DNA of 64,000 nt from Herbiconiux gentiana (GTDB lineage Bacteria > Actinomycetota > Actinomycetes > Actinomycetales > Microbacteriaceae): positions 62,001 to 126,000 of the forward strand of contig NZ_JANTEZ010000004.1 in assembly GCF_024978135.1 (NCBI RefSeq), written 5' to 3'. The notes beneath the pieces were generated by a model, which did not search any database, was not told the origin of the DNA, and saw nothing but the letters and a program-made list of their open reading frames with translations. Shown here one piece after another: positions 16,171-24,057 of the stretch (its first letter is position 1; each line of letters opens with the position of its first letter). The position numbers were made by a program, and so were the translations under genes.

Positions 16171-17103
16171 ATGCCCGAACCGACGCCTCTCTCCTCTGCG
16201 GCATCCCCCTCGGCTTCCTCGACTGAGTTCTCCCCTTCGGCCTTCTCGACCGCCGTCGTGTCGTGGTTCGCCGTCGCTGCCCGCGACCTGCCGTGGCGCC
16301 GACCCGGATTCACGGCCTGGGGCACGCTCGTCAGCGAGTTCATGCTGCAGCAGACGCCGGTGGTGCGGGTGGTGCCGCGGCTGGCAGAGTGGCTGGCGCG
16401 CTGGCCCACGCCGGCGTCACTGGCCGCGTCACCCGCGGGGGATGCGGTGCGGGCCTGGCAGTCGCTCGGCTATCCGCGTCGGGCGCTGAACCTGCACGCC
16501 TGTGCGGTGGCGATCACCTCGCGCTTCGGCGGGGAGGTGCCGCGCGACGTGCCGTCGCTGCTGTCGCTGCCCGGGGTGGGTGACTACACCGCGCGGGCGG
16601 TCGCGGTGTTCGCGTACGGCGATCGGCACCCGGTGGTGGACACGAACATCCGCCGCGTGATCGCTCGAGCCGTCGACGGTGCCCCGGATGCGGCCGCCCC
16701 CAACGCCCGCCGCGACCTCCCCGCGATGGCGGCGCTGCTGCCCCCGTCGGACGCCGACGCCGCCCGCTTCAACGCCGGCATGATGGAGCTCGGCGCCCTG
16801 GTCTGCACGGCCCGTGCGCCGCGCTGCTCCTCCTGCCCGGTCGCCGACCTCTGCGCCTGGCGGGCGGCGGCCTACCCCTCCGCCCCCGTCGCCCGCCGGC
16901 CGGTGCAGAAGAAGTACGAGGGCTCGGACCGCCAGGCGCGCGGCATCGTGCTGGGAGTCCTGCGCGCGTCGGACGACCCGGTCCCCCACACCGCCCTCGC
17001 CGAGGCCCTCCCCGACCCCGCGCGCCTCGGCCGCGCCCTCGCCGGCCTCCTGGCCGACGGCCTCCTGGTGACCCCCGCCGCCGATCTCTACGCCCTCCCC
17101 TGA
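16171..17103 (+). CDS. mutY: A/G-specific adenine DNA glycosylase
   Basis: 310 residues. It removes adenine mispaired with 8-oxoguanine. A Ser/Ala-rich N-terminal stretch of ~30 residues precedes the HhH-GPD domain: EFMLQQTPV (catalytic-type Glu), helix-hairpin-helix LPGVGDYTA, VVDTNIRRV (catalytic Asp), and a [4Fe-4S] loop with C-x6-C-x2-C-x5-C spacing (CTARAPRCSSCPVADLC). The ~80 residues after the cluster have no evident NUDIX-like 8-oxoG recognition domain, so it is a short-form MutY. The second half of the gene uses more CCC and CTC codons than the first. Confidence 0.93.
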   Translation: MPEPTPLSSAASPSASSTEFSPSAFSTAVVSWFAVAARDLPWRRPGFTAWGTLVSEFMLQQTPVVRVVPRLAEWLARWPTPASLAASPAGDAVRAWQSLGYPRRALNLHACAVAITSRFGGEVPRDVPSLLSLPGVGDYTARAVAVFAYGDRHPVVDTNIRRVIARAVDGAPDAAAPNARRDLPAMAALLPPSDADAARFNAGMMELGALVCTARAPRCSSCPVADLCAWRAAAYPSAPVARRPVQKKYEGSDRQARGIVLGVLRASDDPVPHTALAEALPDPARLGRALAGLLADGLLVTPAADLYALP

Positions 17104-17207
17104 CCTCTCGTCTCCTGTCGACCAACTCCGACGACCTTCACGGCCCCGTGTCCTCGTGACCCACTCCGACGACCTGCACGCTCTCACCTGACCTCTCGCG
17201 TCTCCTG
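17101..17207. repeat. nested short direct repeats after mutY (pattern B-A-A-B)
   Basis: An 18-bp unit actccgacgacct(t/g)cacg occurs at 17125-17142 and 17163-17180 with one mismatch. A flanking unit tgacctctcg(cg)tctcctg occurs at 17101-17117 and 17189-17207, the second with a two-base insertion. The outer copies bracket the inner ones. The first copy contains the mutY stop codon. Confidence 0.6.
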
Positions 17208-17239
17208 CCGCACTCGCAAGGCGACCCATGCCCCTCGTC

Positions 17240-17296
17240 GGCAAGCGCGGAGCGCGCGGCAGCCACCCGGGTGCTGCCGCGCGCTCCGCGCTTGCC
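17240..17296. repeat. perfect 24-bp inverted repeat with 9-base loop, upstream of the HNH gene
   Basis: Arm 1 at 17240-17263 (ggcaagcgcggagcgcgcgg then cagc) is the exact reverse complement of arm 2 at 17273-17296; the loop is cacccgggt. The stem is extremely GC-rich and no T-run follows on either side, so it is not a typical intrinsic terminator. It lies 62 bases before the HNH endonuclease ATG. Confidence 0.9.
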
Positions 17297-17357
17297 CTCG
17301 ATGATCAGGGCCGGGTCACGAAGTCCAATGTCGGTGGTCTCTGGTTGACTTATCCTC

Positions 17358-18971
17358 ATGAACAATTCGTCGGTCGTCTTCGCCGAGACCCCTGCCTACG
17401 ATGCCCCGCTCATCGACTCGCTTGGTGCTCAGTTCGACGCGGCGATCCAGGATGTCCGAGCCGCCGACGCGGCCATCGCCGCCGCCGAGGCACTGCGCGT
17501 CCGCCGGCTGGCACGCGTGGCCGAACTCTCATCGCTGATGTCCCAGTCCGACGGCAGCGCCGCCACCGCCGCAGGCCGCGAGTGGGCCCGCCGCCGCCTC
17601 GTGACCGAGATCGCCTGCGCGACGAAGCGCAGCGAACGCACGACAGCCCGCCTGATCGACGACAGCGAGCACCTGGTCGGCGCCTTCCCAAAGACGCTCT
17701 CCCGGCTCTCGTCGGGTGCCATCTCCTACGCCCACGCCAAGTCGCTCGTCGCGCACGCCCTGACAATCCCGGCCGAAGCACGAGCCTCGTTCGAGCGCGA
17801 CGTCCTCCCCCACGCCGAGGCACTCCCGGCCCACCGCTTCGACGACCGCGCCCGCCGCCTGCGCGAGCGCCTGCACCCCGAATCGATCATCACCCGCACC
17901 AAAGCGGCACTCGACGAGCGCTACGTCTCGGTCACGCCCGAATGCGACGGAATGGCCACCATCCTCCACCACCTCCCCGCGGTCGACGCCCTGGCCATCG
18001 ACGACCTCATCGACCGCGTCGCACGCGCCGACCGCGCCAACCGCGCGGCCGCCTCCGCCGCTTCCGACGCTGCCCGCGCCGGACACTCCGACGGCCTCGA
18101 TGTCTCTGATGTCCCCGATATCCCCGATGTCCCCGACAACGACACGCGCACCCACGCGCAGCGCAGGTCCGACGCCCTCACCGACCTCATCCTCGCCCGC
18201 CGCGACCGCCCGGGCTTCATGCCGACGGTTCTCATCACAATGGCGGCGACGACCTTCTCAGGATCCGACGACTCCCCCGCCTCCCTCCACGGCTACGGCC
18301 CCATCGACCCCGCCACGGCCCGCCGCCTCGCGCGTCACGCCCCCACCCACCTCCGTGCGTCCACCCCCGCTCCCGACGCCACCTCCCCGTCACCACCCAC
18401 CATCGTGACGCGCCACCGCACCCGCGCCCACATCCACACCGGATCACCGCCCGCAGATCCCCCCATCGACGCCTCGCCACGCCGCGCCACCCGCACGGGC
18501 ACCCCGACCGGCCCCGCGATCATCGAGAGCGACACCACCAACCCGACGACCACGTCACCAGCCTTTGTTCTCGACACGACTGTCCACCCCGAAGCGCCCG
18601 CCGACTCGCGCGACCGCGACCGCGACCGCGAAGCCGAAAACCGCTACAGCGCCTCATCCGTCGTGCGCACCGTGCTCACCCTGCTCGACGAGACCTGCCG
18701 CTTCCCCGGCTGCGGCCGCCGAGCCGACCGCTGCGAGCTCGACCACACCCACGCCTGGAGCGAGGGCGGCCGCACCACCCCCGACAACCTCGCGCACCTC
18801 TGCTCCCGTCACCACCACCTCAAGCACGAGGGCGGCTGGCACGTCACCCCCTCCCACGACGGCACCCGCACCCTCACCTGGACGAGCCCCCGCGGCGCCC
18901 GCTACACGACCCACCCCGAACACCGCGCCCTGGCCGCCCCCAACCCCGACCCCGACCCGCCACCCTTCTAA
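17358..18971 (+). CDS. DUF222 / HNH endonuclease (13E12-repeat-like family)
   Basis: 537 residues. The N-terminal ~250 residues are the helical DUF222 domain seen in the multicopy 13E12 REP proteins of mycobacteria and their actinobacterial relatives. A long Pro/Thr/Ser-rich variable linker follows, with short tandem repeats (four 3-residue Asp-Val/Ile-Pro units near residue 250; an RDRDRDRE run near residue 420). The C-terminal HNH nuclease domain has CRFPGC, CELDHTHAW, GGRTTPDNL and LCSRHHHLKH, giving both zinc ligands and the catalytic His. The start lacks a clear Shine-Dalgarno sequence. Family members are probably mobile or self-propagating, but that is not proven. Its position between mutY and rbfA, with a long inverted repeat upstream, suggests insertion. 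Confidence 0.9.
   Translation: MNNSSVVFAETPAYDAPLIDSLGAQFDAAIQDVRAADAAIAAAEALRVRRLARVAELSSLMSQSDGSAATAAGREWARRRLVTEIACATKRSERTTARLIDDSEHLVGAFPKTLSRLSSGAISYAHAKSLVAHALTIPAEARASFERDVLPHAEALPAHRFDDRARRLRERLHPESIITRTKAALDERYVSVTPECDGMATILHHLPAVDALAIDDLIDRVARADRANRAAASAASDAARAGHSDGLDVSDVPDIPDVPDNDTRTHAQRRSDALTDLILARRDRPGFMPTVLITMAATTFSGSDDSPASLHGYGPIDPATARRLARHAPTHLRASTPAPDATSPSPPTIVTRHRTRAHIHTGSPPADPPIDASPRRATRTGTPTGPAIIESDTTNPTTTSPAFVLDTTVHPEAPADSRDRDRDREAENRYSASSVVRTVLTLLDETCRFPGCGRRADRCELDHTHAWSEGGRTTPDNLAHLCSRHHHLKHEGGWHVTPSHDGTRTLTWTSPRGARYTTHPEHRALAAPNPDPDPPPF
18099..18134 (+). repeat. 9-bp tandem repeat inside the HNH gene (4 units)
   Basis: gatgtctct, gatgtcccc, gatatcccc, gatgtcccc: four in-frame 9-base units coding Asp-Val/Ile-Ser/Pro. 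It is a likely slippage site in the linker between DUF222 and HNH. Confidence 0.8.
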
Positions 18972-19111
18972 CCCTTCGTTCTTCCGCGCGCCGAGCGCCA
19001 GCACACAACCATGCCCTCCCGCGGCGGTCTACCGCCGGCCTGACGCGACCGCCGGTCGCGCCCCAACCGACATCAGACACCCGTGCCCTCCCGCGCCGCC
19101 GAAACGACGAA

Positions 19112-19139
19112 TGGCCCCATCTCTCGCGAGACAGGGCCA
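19112..19139 (-). terminator. possible hairpin terminator downstream of rbfA
   Basis: Arms tggccc and gggcca enclose a second short stem around ctcgcgag, with mismatches between the two stems. On the minus strand it lies about 25 bases after the rbfA stop and is followed by only a few T residues, so it is a weak candidate. Confidence 0.4.
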
Positions 19140-19162
19140 CTCGAACATCGGCGCGCAAGGAA

Positions 19163-19597
19163 CTAGTCCTCCTCGATCACCTTCGGCTTCACGTACGGGT
19201 CCTCGTCGCCGGCGTACTGCGCCTTCTTCGCCAGACCCTCCACCGCGGCGTCCCGCGCCCGCGCCTCGGCGAGCAGGTCGTCGAGCACCTTCGCGTTCTC
19301 GGGCAGCGCATCGGCGATGAACTCGAGCGACGGCGTGAGCCGCGCAGTGATGTTCTTGCCGACCTCGCTGCGGAGCATCCCGGTCGCCGACTTCAAAGCA
19401 GCGGCCGAGTCGGCCCGCTCGCGGTCGTCGCCGTACACCGTGTAGAAGATCGACGCGTGCTGCAGGTCACCCGTCACCCGCACATCCGTGATGGTGACGA
19501 AACCGAGCCGGGGATCTTTGATGCCCTTCTCGAGCCGCTTCGCCACGATGACCTTGATTCGGTCCGCCATCTTGGCGGCACGTGCCGGATCAGCCAT
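19163..19597 (-). CDS. rbfA: 30S ribosome-binding factor A
   Basis: 144 residues with the single KH-like RbfA domain. Family landmarks: DPARAAKMADRIKVIVA at the start, DPRLGFVTITDVRVTGDLQHA, then FYTVYGDD and the helix with TPSLEFIAD. It binds 30S precursors during 16S rRNA maturation and cold adaptation. I chose the ATG at 19597 because AGAGGG lies six bases upstream and the protein then begins as family members do. An in-frame ATG two codons earlier, and a GTG much further upstream right after GGAGGAGTG, are less likely. Acidic C-terminal tail. Last gene of the proS-nusA-ylxR-infB-rbfA group. Confidence 0.95.
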   Translation of the reverse strand: MADPARAAKMADRIKVIVAKRLEKGIKDPRLGFVTITDVRVTGDLQHASIFYTVYGDDRERADSAAALKSATGMLRSEVGKNITARLTPSLEFIADALPENAKVLDDLLAEARARDAAVEGLAKKAQYAGDEDPYVKPKVIEED

Positions 19598-19650
19598 GAA
19601 CATCCCTCTTTCTGCCTGTGGCATCTCTGCCGGTGGGACTGGATATGAGA

Positions 19651-19687
19651 GGAGGAGTGATGCGACACCAGGCCGCACCACTCCTCC
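19651..19687. repeat. 9-bp inverted repeat between infB and rbfA
   Basis: ggaggagtg (19651-19659) and cactcctcc (19679-19687) are exact inverted repeats around a 19-base loop. On the transcript one arm is a strong Shine-Dalgarno-like GGAGGAGUG followed directly by GUG, in frame with rbfA. Confidence 0.55.
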
Positions 19688-19713
19688 GTCAGCTCACGCT
19701 GCTCTAGCGAACG

Positions 19714-22587
19714 CTAGACGCGCGGCTTCTCCTTCATCTCGATCGTCTCGATCTCGTCGCCGATCTGGATGTCGTTGAACTTACCGAGACCGATACCGGC
19801 CTCGAAGTCCGTCCGCACCTCGGTGACGTCGTCCTTGAAGCGACGCAGCGACTCGATGGCCAGGTTGTCCCCGACCACGACACCCTCGCGGATGACACGC
19901 GCCTTGGCGTTTCGCGTGATCGTTCCCGACCGCACGATGACACCGGCGATGTTGCCGAACTTCGAGGAGCGGAAGATCTCGCGGATCTCCGCGACACCCG
20001 ACTGCACCTCTTCGAACTCCGGCTTCAGCATGCCCTTCAGCGACGACTCGATGTCGTCGAGCGCGTTGTAGATGACCGAGTAGAACCGGATGTCCACACC
20101 CTCGCGAGCGGCGCGCTCGCGCGCCTTCGTGTCGGGACGCACGTTGAAGCCGATGATGATGGCGTTGTCGACCGTGGCGAGGTTGACGTCGCTCTCGGTG
20201 ACCGCACCCACACCGCGGTGGATGATTCGGAGCTGAACGCTGTCATCGACCTCGATCTTGAGCAGCGACTCCTCGAGTGCCTCGACGGCACCGGAGACGT
20301 CACCCTTGATGATGAGGTTGAGCGCTTCGACCTTGCCCTCTTCGAGTGCACGGGTGAAGTCCTCGAGCGAGATGCGCTTGCGAGCCTTGGCCAGCGAGGC
20401 GTTGCGCTCGGCGGCTTCACGCTTCTCAGCGATCTGACGCGCGGTGCGGTCCTCCTCGGTGACGAGGAAGGTGTCACCGGCGCGCGGGACACTCGAGAGG
20501 CCCTGCACCTGCACCGGACGCGACGGGGTCGCCTCGGTGACGGTCTCGCCGTTCTCGTCGACCATCGCACGGACACGGCCGTAAGCCGTTCCCGCCACGA
20601 TCGCGTCACCGACCCGGAGCGTTCCGGACTGGATGAGCACCGTCGCGACCGCACCGCGGCCCTTGTCGAGCTTGGCTTCGATCGCCACGCCGCGCGCATC
20701 CTTGTTCGGGTTGGCCCGCAGGTCGAGACCGGCGTCGGCGGTGAGGAGCACCGCATCGAGCAGGTCCTGGATGCCGATGTCGTTGCGAGCGGACACGTCG
20801 ACGAACATGACGTCTCCGCCGTACTCCTCGGCGACCAGGTTGTACTCGGTGAGCTGCTGACGCACCTTGGCCGGGTTGGCGTCGGGCTTGTCGATCTTGT
20901 TGACCGCGACCACGATCGGCACGTTGGCCGCCTGGGCGTGGTTCAGCGCCTCGATCGTCTGCGGCATGATGCCGTCGTCGGCCGCCACCACGAGGATCGC
21001 GATGTCGGTGACCTGGGCACCACGAGCACGCATGGCGGTGAACGCCTCGTGACCGGGGGTGTCGATGAAGGTGATCGGACGCTCGATGCCCTCGTGCTCG
21101 GTGACCACCTGGTACGCACCGATGTGCTGGGTGATGCCACCGGCCTCGCCCGCCACGACGTTCGCATTGCGGATGGCGTCGAGCAGTCGCGTCTTACCGT
21201 GGTCGACGTGACCCATGACGGTGACGACCGGGGGACGGATCTCCAGGTCTTCGTCGGTCTCGTCTTCCAACTCCTGGTCGAGGTCGATGTCGAAGCCCTC
21301 GAGCAGCTCGCGGTCCTCTTCCTCCGGCGACACGATCATGATCTTGTAGCCGAGCTCTTCGCCGAGCACCTGGAAGGTGGCCTCGTCGAGCGACTCGGTC
21401 GCCGTGGCCATCTCACCGAGGTGGAACAGCACGGTCACCAGGTTGCCGGGGCTCGCGTCGATCTTGTCGGCGAAGTCGGTGATGGATGCACCGCGGCGCA
21501 GTCGCACTACCGTGTTGCCGTCACCGCGGGGAACGCTGACGCCGCCCAGCGACGGGGCTTCGCGCAGCTCGAATTCGGCCCTCTTCGTCCGCTTGGACTT
21601 GCGGGCCTTGCTCTTACCGCCACCGCGACCGAACGCACCGGCGGTTCCACCACCGGGGCCACGGCCACGACCGCCGGCACCCGGACGCGGCGCGAAGCCG
21701 CCGGGGGCACCACCGGGACGGAACCCGGGCGAACCGGGAGCCGGACGAGCGCCACCACCCTGCGGGGCGCCGGGACGGAAGCCCGCACCGGTGCCGGGAC
21801 GCTGGAAGCCCGTGGGGCGAGGAGCACCCGGACGGGGCGAACCCGGACGGGGAGCGCTCGGACGGGGAGCTCCGGGACGCGGGATGGCGCCACCGGCACC
21901 ACCGCCCGAACCGGTGCGGCCCATGCCCTGCTGGCTGGCGAAGGGGTTGTTGCCGGGGCGCGGAGCGCCGGGGCGCTGCATGCCCTGCTGGCTGGCGAAC
22001 GGGTTGTTGCCCGGGCGCGGGATTCCGGGGCGCGGGCCGCCGGGGCGGGGCGCAGCCGAGTCACCGGATGCCGGAGCAGCCGGGGCGGCGGAAGCCGAAC
22101 CGGGAGCGGCCGGAGCCGCCGAGCCCGAGCCCGATGCCGCGGGGGCGTCGGTGGACGACTTGGGAGCAGCCGGAGCAGCCGGAGCGGCTGCGGACGGGGC
22201 CGCCGGAGCGGACGCGGCAGCGCGCTCGGCCGGGGCCGGAGCAGCGGCGGGTGCAGCAGGCGCGGCGGAAGCCGGCGTCGAGCCACGACCGGCCGACGGG
22301 CCGGGAGCCGGAGCGCCGGGACGCGCACCGCCCGGACGAGGCCCGGACGACGACCGCGGAGCAGCCGAGGAGCCCGCACCGGGAGTCGGAGCAGACGATC
22401 CGCCCGACGCGGTCGAACCCGCGCCGGCCTTGATCAGTGCCTCTTTGAGGCGACGAGCCACGGGGGGCTCGATGCTCGACGAGGGGCCCTTGACGAACTG
22501 ACCCATCTCTTTGAGCGTCGCAAGGGCGACCTTGCTGTCGACACCGAGCTCGGCGGCGACTTCATGTACACGTGGTTTTGCAGCCAC
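19714..22587 (-). CDS. infB: translation initiation factor IF-2
   Basis: 957 residues, long as usual in actinobacteria. Order: an IF2_N motif at the start ([12 protein letters not shown]); a low-complexity Ala/Pro/Gly/Arg-rich region to about residue 330, including a 57-bp duplication; a basic stretch [12 protein letters not shown]; a second IF2_N domain (~365-430); and the GTPase domain from GHVDHGKT (~459) with [17 protein letters not shown] and NKIDK. Domains II, III and IV follow. It brings initiator tRNA to the 30S subunit. I chose the GTG at 22587 because CAGGAGAATT precedes it directly; this ribosome binding site is partly inside a 9-bp hairpin. Confidence 0.97.
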   Translation of the reverse strand: MAAKPRVHEVAAELGVDSKVALATLKEMGQFVKGPSSSIEPPVARRLKEALIKAGAGSTASGGSSAPTPGAGSSAAPRSSSGPRPGGARPGAPAPGPSAGRGSTPASAAPAAPAAAPAPAERAAASAPAAPSAAAPAAPAAPKSSTDAPAASGSGSAAPAAPGSASAAPAAPASGDSAAPRPGGPRPGIPRPGNNPFASQQGMQRPGAPRPGNNPFASQQGMGRTGSGGGAGGAIPRPGAPRPSAPRPGSPRPGAPRPTGFQRPGTGAGFRPGAPQGGGARPAPGSPGFRPGGAPGGFAPRPGAGGRGRGPGGGTAGAFGRGGGKSKARKSKRTKRAEFELREAPSLGGVSVPRGDGNTVVRLRRGASITDFADKIDASPGNLVTVLFHLGEMATATESLDEATFQVLGEELGYKIMIVSPEEEDRELLEGFDIDLDQELEDETDEDLEIRPPVVTVMGHVDHGKTRLLDAIRNANVVAGEAGGITQHIGAYQVVTEHEGIERPITFIDTPGHEAFTAMRARGAQVTDIAILVVAADDGIMPQTIEALNHAQAANVPIVVAVNKIDKPDANPAKVRQQLTEYNLVAEEYGGDVMFVDVSARNDIGIQDLLDAVLLTADAGLDLRANPNKDARGVAIEAKLDKGRGAVATVLIQSGTLRVGDAIVAGTAYGRVRAMVDENGETVTEATPSRPVQVQGLSSVPRAGDTFLVTEEDRTARQIAEKREAAERNASLAKARKRISLEDFTRALEEGKVEALNLIIKGDVSGAVEALEESLLKIEVDDSVQLRIIHRGVGAVTESDVNLATVDNAIIIGFNVRPDTKARERAAREGVDIRFYSVIYNALDDIESSLKGMLKPEFEEVQSGVAEIREIFRSSKFGNIAGVIVRSGTITRNAKARVIREGVVVGDNLAIESLRRFKDDVTEVRTDFEAGIGLGKFNDIQIGDEIETIEMKEKPRV
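21922..22035 (-). repeat. 57-bp tandem duplication inside infB
   Basis: Two near-identical 57-base copies start at 21922 and 21979. Each encodes a 19-residue unit of the type [14 protein letters not shown] in the disordered linker of IF-2. They differ by a few bases. Confidence 0.8.
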
Positions 22588-22593
22588 AATTCT

Positions 22594-22620
22594 CCTGTCT
22601 GGATGGCCCACCCAGACAGG
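22594..22620 (-). promoter_or_regulatory. infB: 9-bp hairpin overlapping the infB ribosome binding site
   Basis: cctgtctgg (22594-22602) and ccagacagg (22612-22620) are exact inverted repeats around a 9-base loop. On the transcript the 3' arm ends in the AGG of the AGGAGA ribosome binding site, seven bases before the GTG start. Folding would hide part of that site. Confidence 0.55.
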
Positions 22621-22669
22621 GCAGGCCGTTAGTAGCGGACGGGTCTCATTTCGAGCCGCTCATCAGTTG

Positions 22670-22945
22670 TCACTCATGGTTCACGGTGCCGTTCAGCCTG
22701 TTCTCTAATGTTGTCGTCTCGAGTGCTCCGTCCACCCGGAGCGCACGCCCGAAAGCGCGACGCGAGACCGCGAGGTGGAAGCACGCGAGTGTCGGATGCA
22801 ACCAGGCGCCTCGCCCGGGAAGAGTGGCCGTCTCGTCGACGACCAGTTCCTGTCCCACAGGGACAGACTCCCTGGCAACGACCCTCAGCAAAGAGGACCG
22901 TGAGGCGCGCGCACGACATCCGACGCACGTTCTAACGGGTTCCAT
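22670..22945 (-). CDS. ylxR: YlxR-family RNA-binding protein (DUF448)
   Basis: 91 residues. The YlxR signature is clear: RTCVGCR near the N-terminus, LLRVVA, and GRGAWLHP with a following Cys. It lies between nusA and infB, its usual place. Family members bind RNA, and in other bacteria have been linked to RNase P or to gene regulation. The ATG at 22945 has a GGAG a few bases upstream. Confidence 0.93.
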   Translation of the reverse strand: MEPVRTCVGCRARASRSSLLRVVARESVPVGQELVVDETATLPGRGAWLHPTLACFHLAVSRRAFGRALRVDGALETTTLENRLNGTVNHE

Positions 22946-22998
22946 GGTACTCCATATTCCCGGGGCGACAGTCGGCTGCCGCTCCGGAAGCGCCCCGA

Positions 22999-23997
22999 TC
23001 AGTCGCCGTCGAGGATGCTGTCGGGCTGGATGTCGATCTTCGCACCCGTGAGCTTCGCGGCGAGTCGGGCGTTCTGGCCCTCCTTGCCGATCGCCAGCGA
23101 GAGCTGGTAGTCGGGCACGAGCGCCCGCACGGCCTTGGTGGCCTGATCGATCACGAAGGCACTCGACACCTTGGCGGGCGAGAGCGCGTTCGCGACGAAG
23201 GTCGGCAGGTCCTCCGAGTAGTCGACGATGTCGATCTTCTCGGCACCGAGCTCCGACGTGACGGCACGCACGCGCTGCCCCAGTTCGCCGATGCAGGCGC
23301 CCTTGGCGTTCACACCGGGCTCGGTGGCGCGCACCGCGATCTTGGTGCGGTGACCCGCTTCGCGAGCGAGCGAGACGATCTCGACGACGCCCGAGGCGAT
23401 CTCGGGCACCTCGAGCGCGAAGAGCTTGCGCACGAGCGAGGGGTGCGTGCGCGACACGGTGATCGCCGGGCCCTTCGGCCCCTTGGCCACGCTCGTGACG
23501 TAGACGCGGATGCGCGACCCGTGCGCGTAGTCCTCGCCCGGAACCTGCTCCTCCGGAGGCATGATCGCCTCGATGGTGCCGAGATCGACGTGGATCATCC
23601 GCGGGTTCGGGCCCTGCTGGATGACACCGGCGACGATGTCGCCCTCGCGGCCCTTGAACTCGCCGAGCACCTTGTCGTCGCCGATGTCGCGCAGCCGCTG
23701 GTTGATGACCTGCTTGGCGGCGAAGGCGGCGATGCGCCCGAAGTCGCTGGGGTTCTCCTCGGCCTCGCCGATGACGACACCGTCTTCATCGAGCTCGGGC
23801 ACGAAGATGCCGATGTGGCCGGTCTTGCGGTCGAGGTGCACGCGAGCGGAGTCGGTGCCGTCCTCCGTGGTGGCCGGACGGTCGGTGTGCTTGAGGAACG
23901 CGGTCAGGATCGCCTGCTCGATGATTCCCACGAGTTCCTCGAAGGGAATCTCTCGTTCACGCTCCAAGAGGCGTAAGACGCTGAGGTCGATGTCCAC
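22999..23997 (-). CDS. nusA: transcription termination/antitermination factor NusA
   Basis: 332 residues: an N-terminal RNA-polymerase-binding domain, an S1 domain (~105-185, ending in HGSRIRVYVT), and two KH domains (EIASGVVEIVSLAREAG; GACIGELGQRVRAV; later IGKEGQNARLAAKLTG). It lacks the acidic C-terminal repeats of E. coli NusA, as is normal in actinobacteria. The GTG start at 23997 is set by GAGGAGG six bases upstream. It follows proS after 60 bases. rimP, which often precedes nusA, is not present between them. Confidence 0.96.
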   Translation of the reverse strand: MDIDLSVLRLLEREREIPFEELVGIIEQAILTAFLKHTDRPATTEDGTDSARVHLDRKTGHIGIFVPELDEDGVVIGEAEENPSDFGRIAAFAAKQVINQRLRDIGDDKVLGEFKGREGDIVAGVIQQGPNPRMIHVDLGTIEAIMPPEEQVPGEDYAHGSRIRVYVTSVAKGPKGPAITVSRTHPSLVRKLFALEVPEIASGVVEIVSLAREAGHRTKIAVRATEPGVNAKGACIGELGQRVRAVTSELGAEKIDIVDYSEDLPTFVANALSPAKVSSAFVIDQATKAVRALVPDYQLSLAIGKEGQNARLAAKLTGAKIDIQPDSILDGD

Positions 23998-24057
23998 TTC
24001 CGGCCTCCTCTGTTCAGATCTGTCACCGCCGATGTCTCCGGCGGTCAAACGAAAAGA

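Noticed and set aside
17240-17296. The 24-bp inverted repeat as a Rho-independent terminator of mutY
   Set aside because: No T-run follows on either strand, the stem is far longer than usual and it lies 137 bases past mutY; a role in termination cannot be excluded but is not the best explanation.
20218-22632. An 804-codon plus-strand open frame opposite infB
   Set aside because: Typical high-GC antisense shadow: its composition mirrors infB codons and it has no ribosome binding site or recognisable domain.
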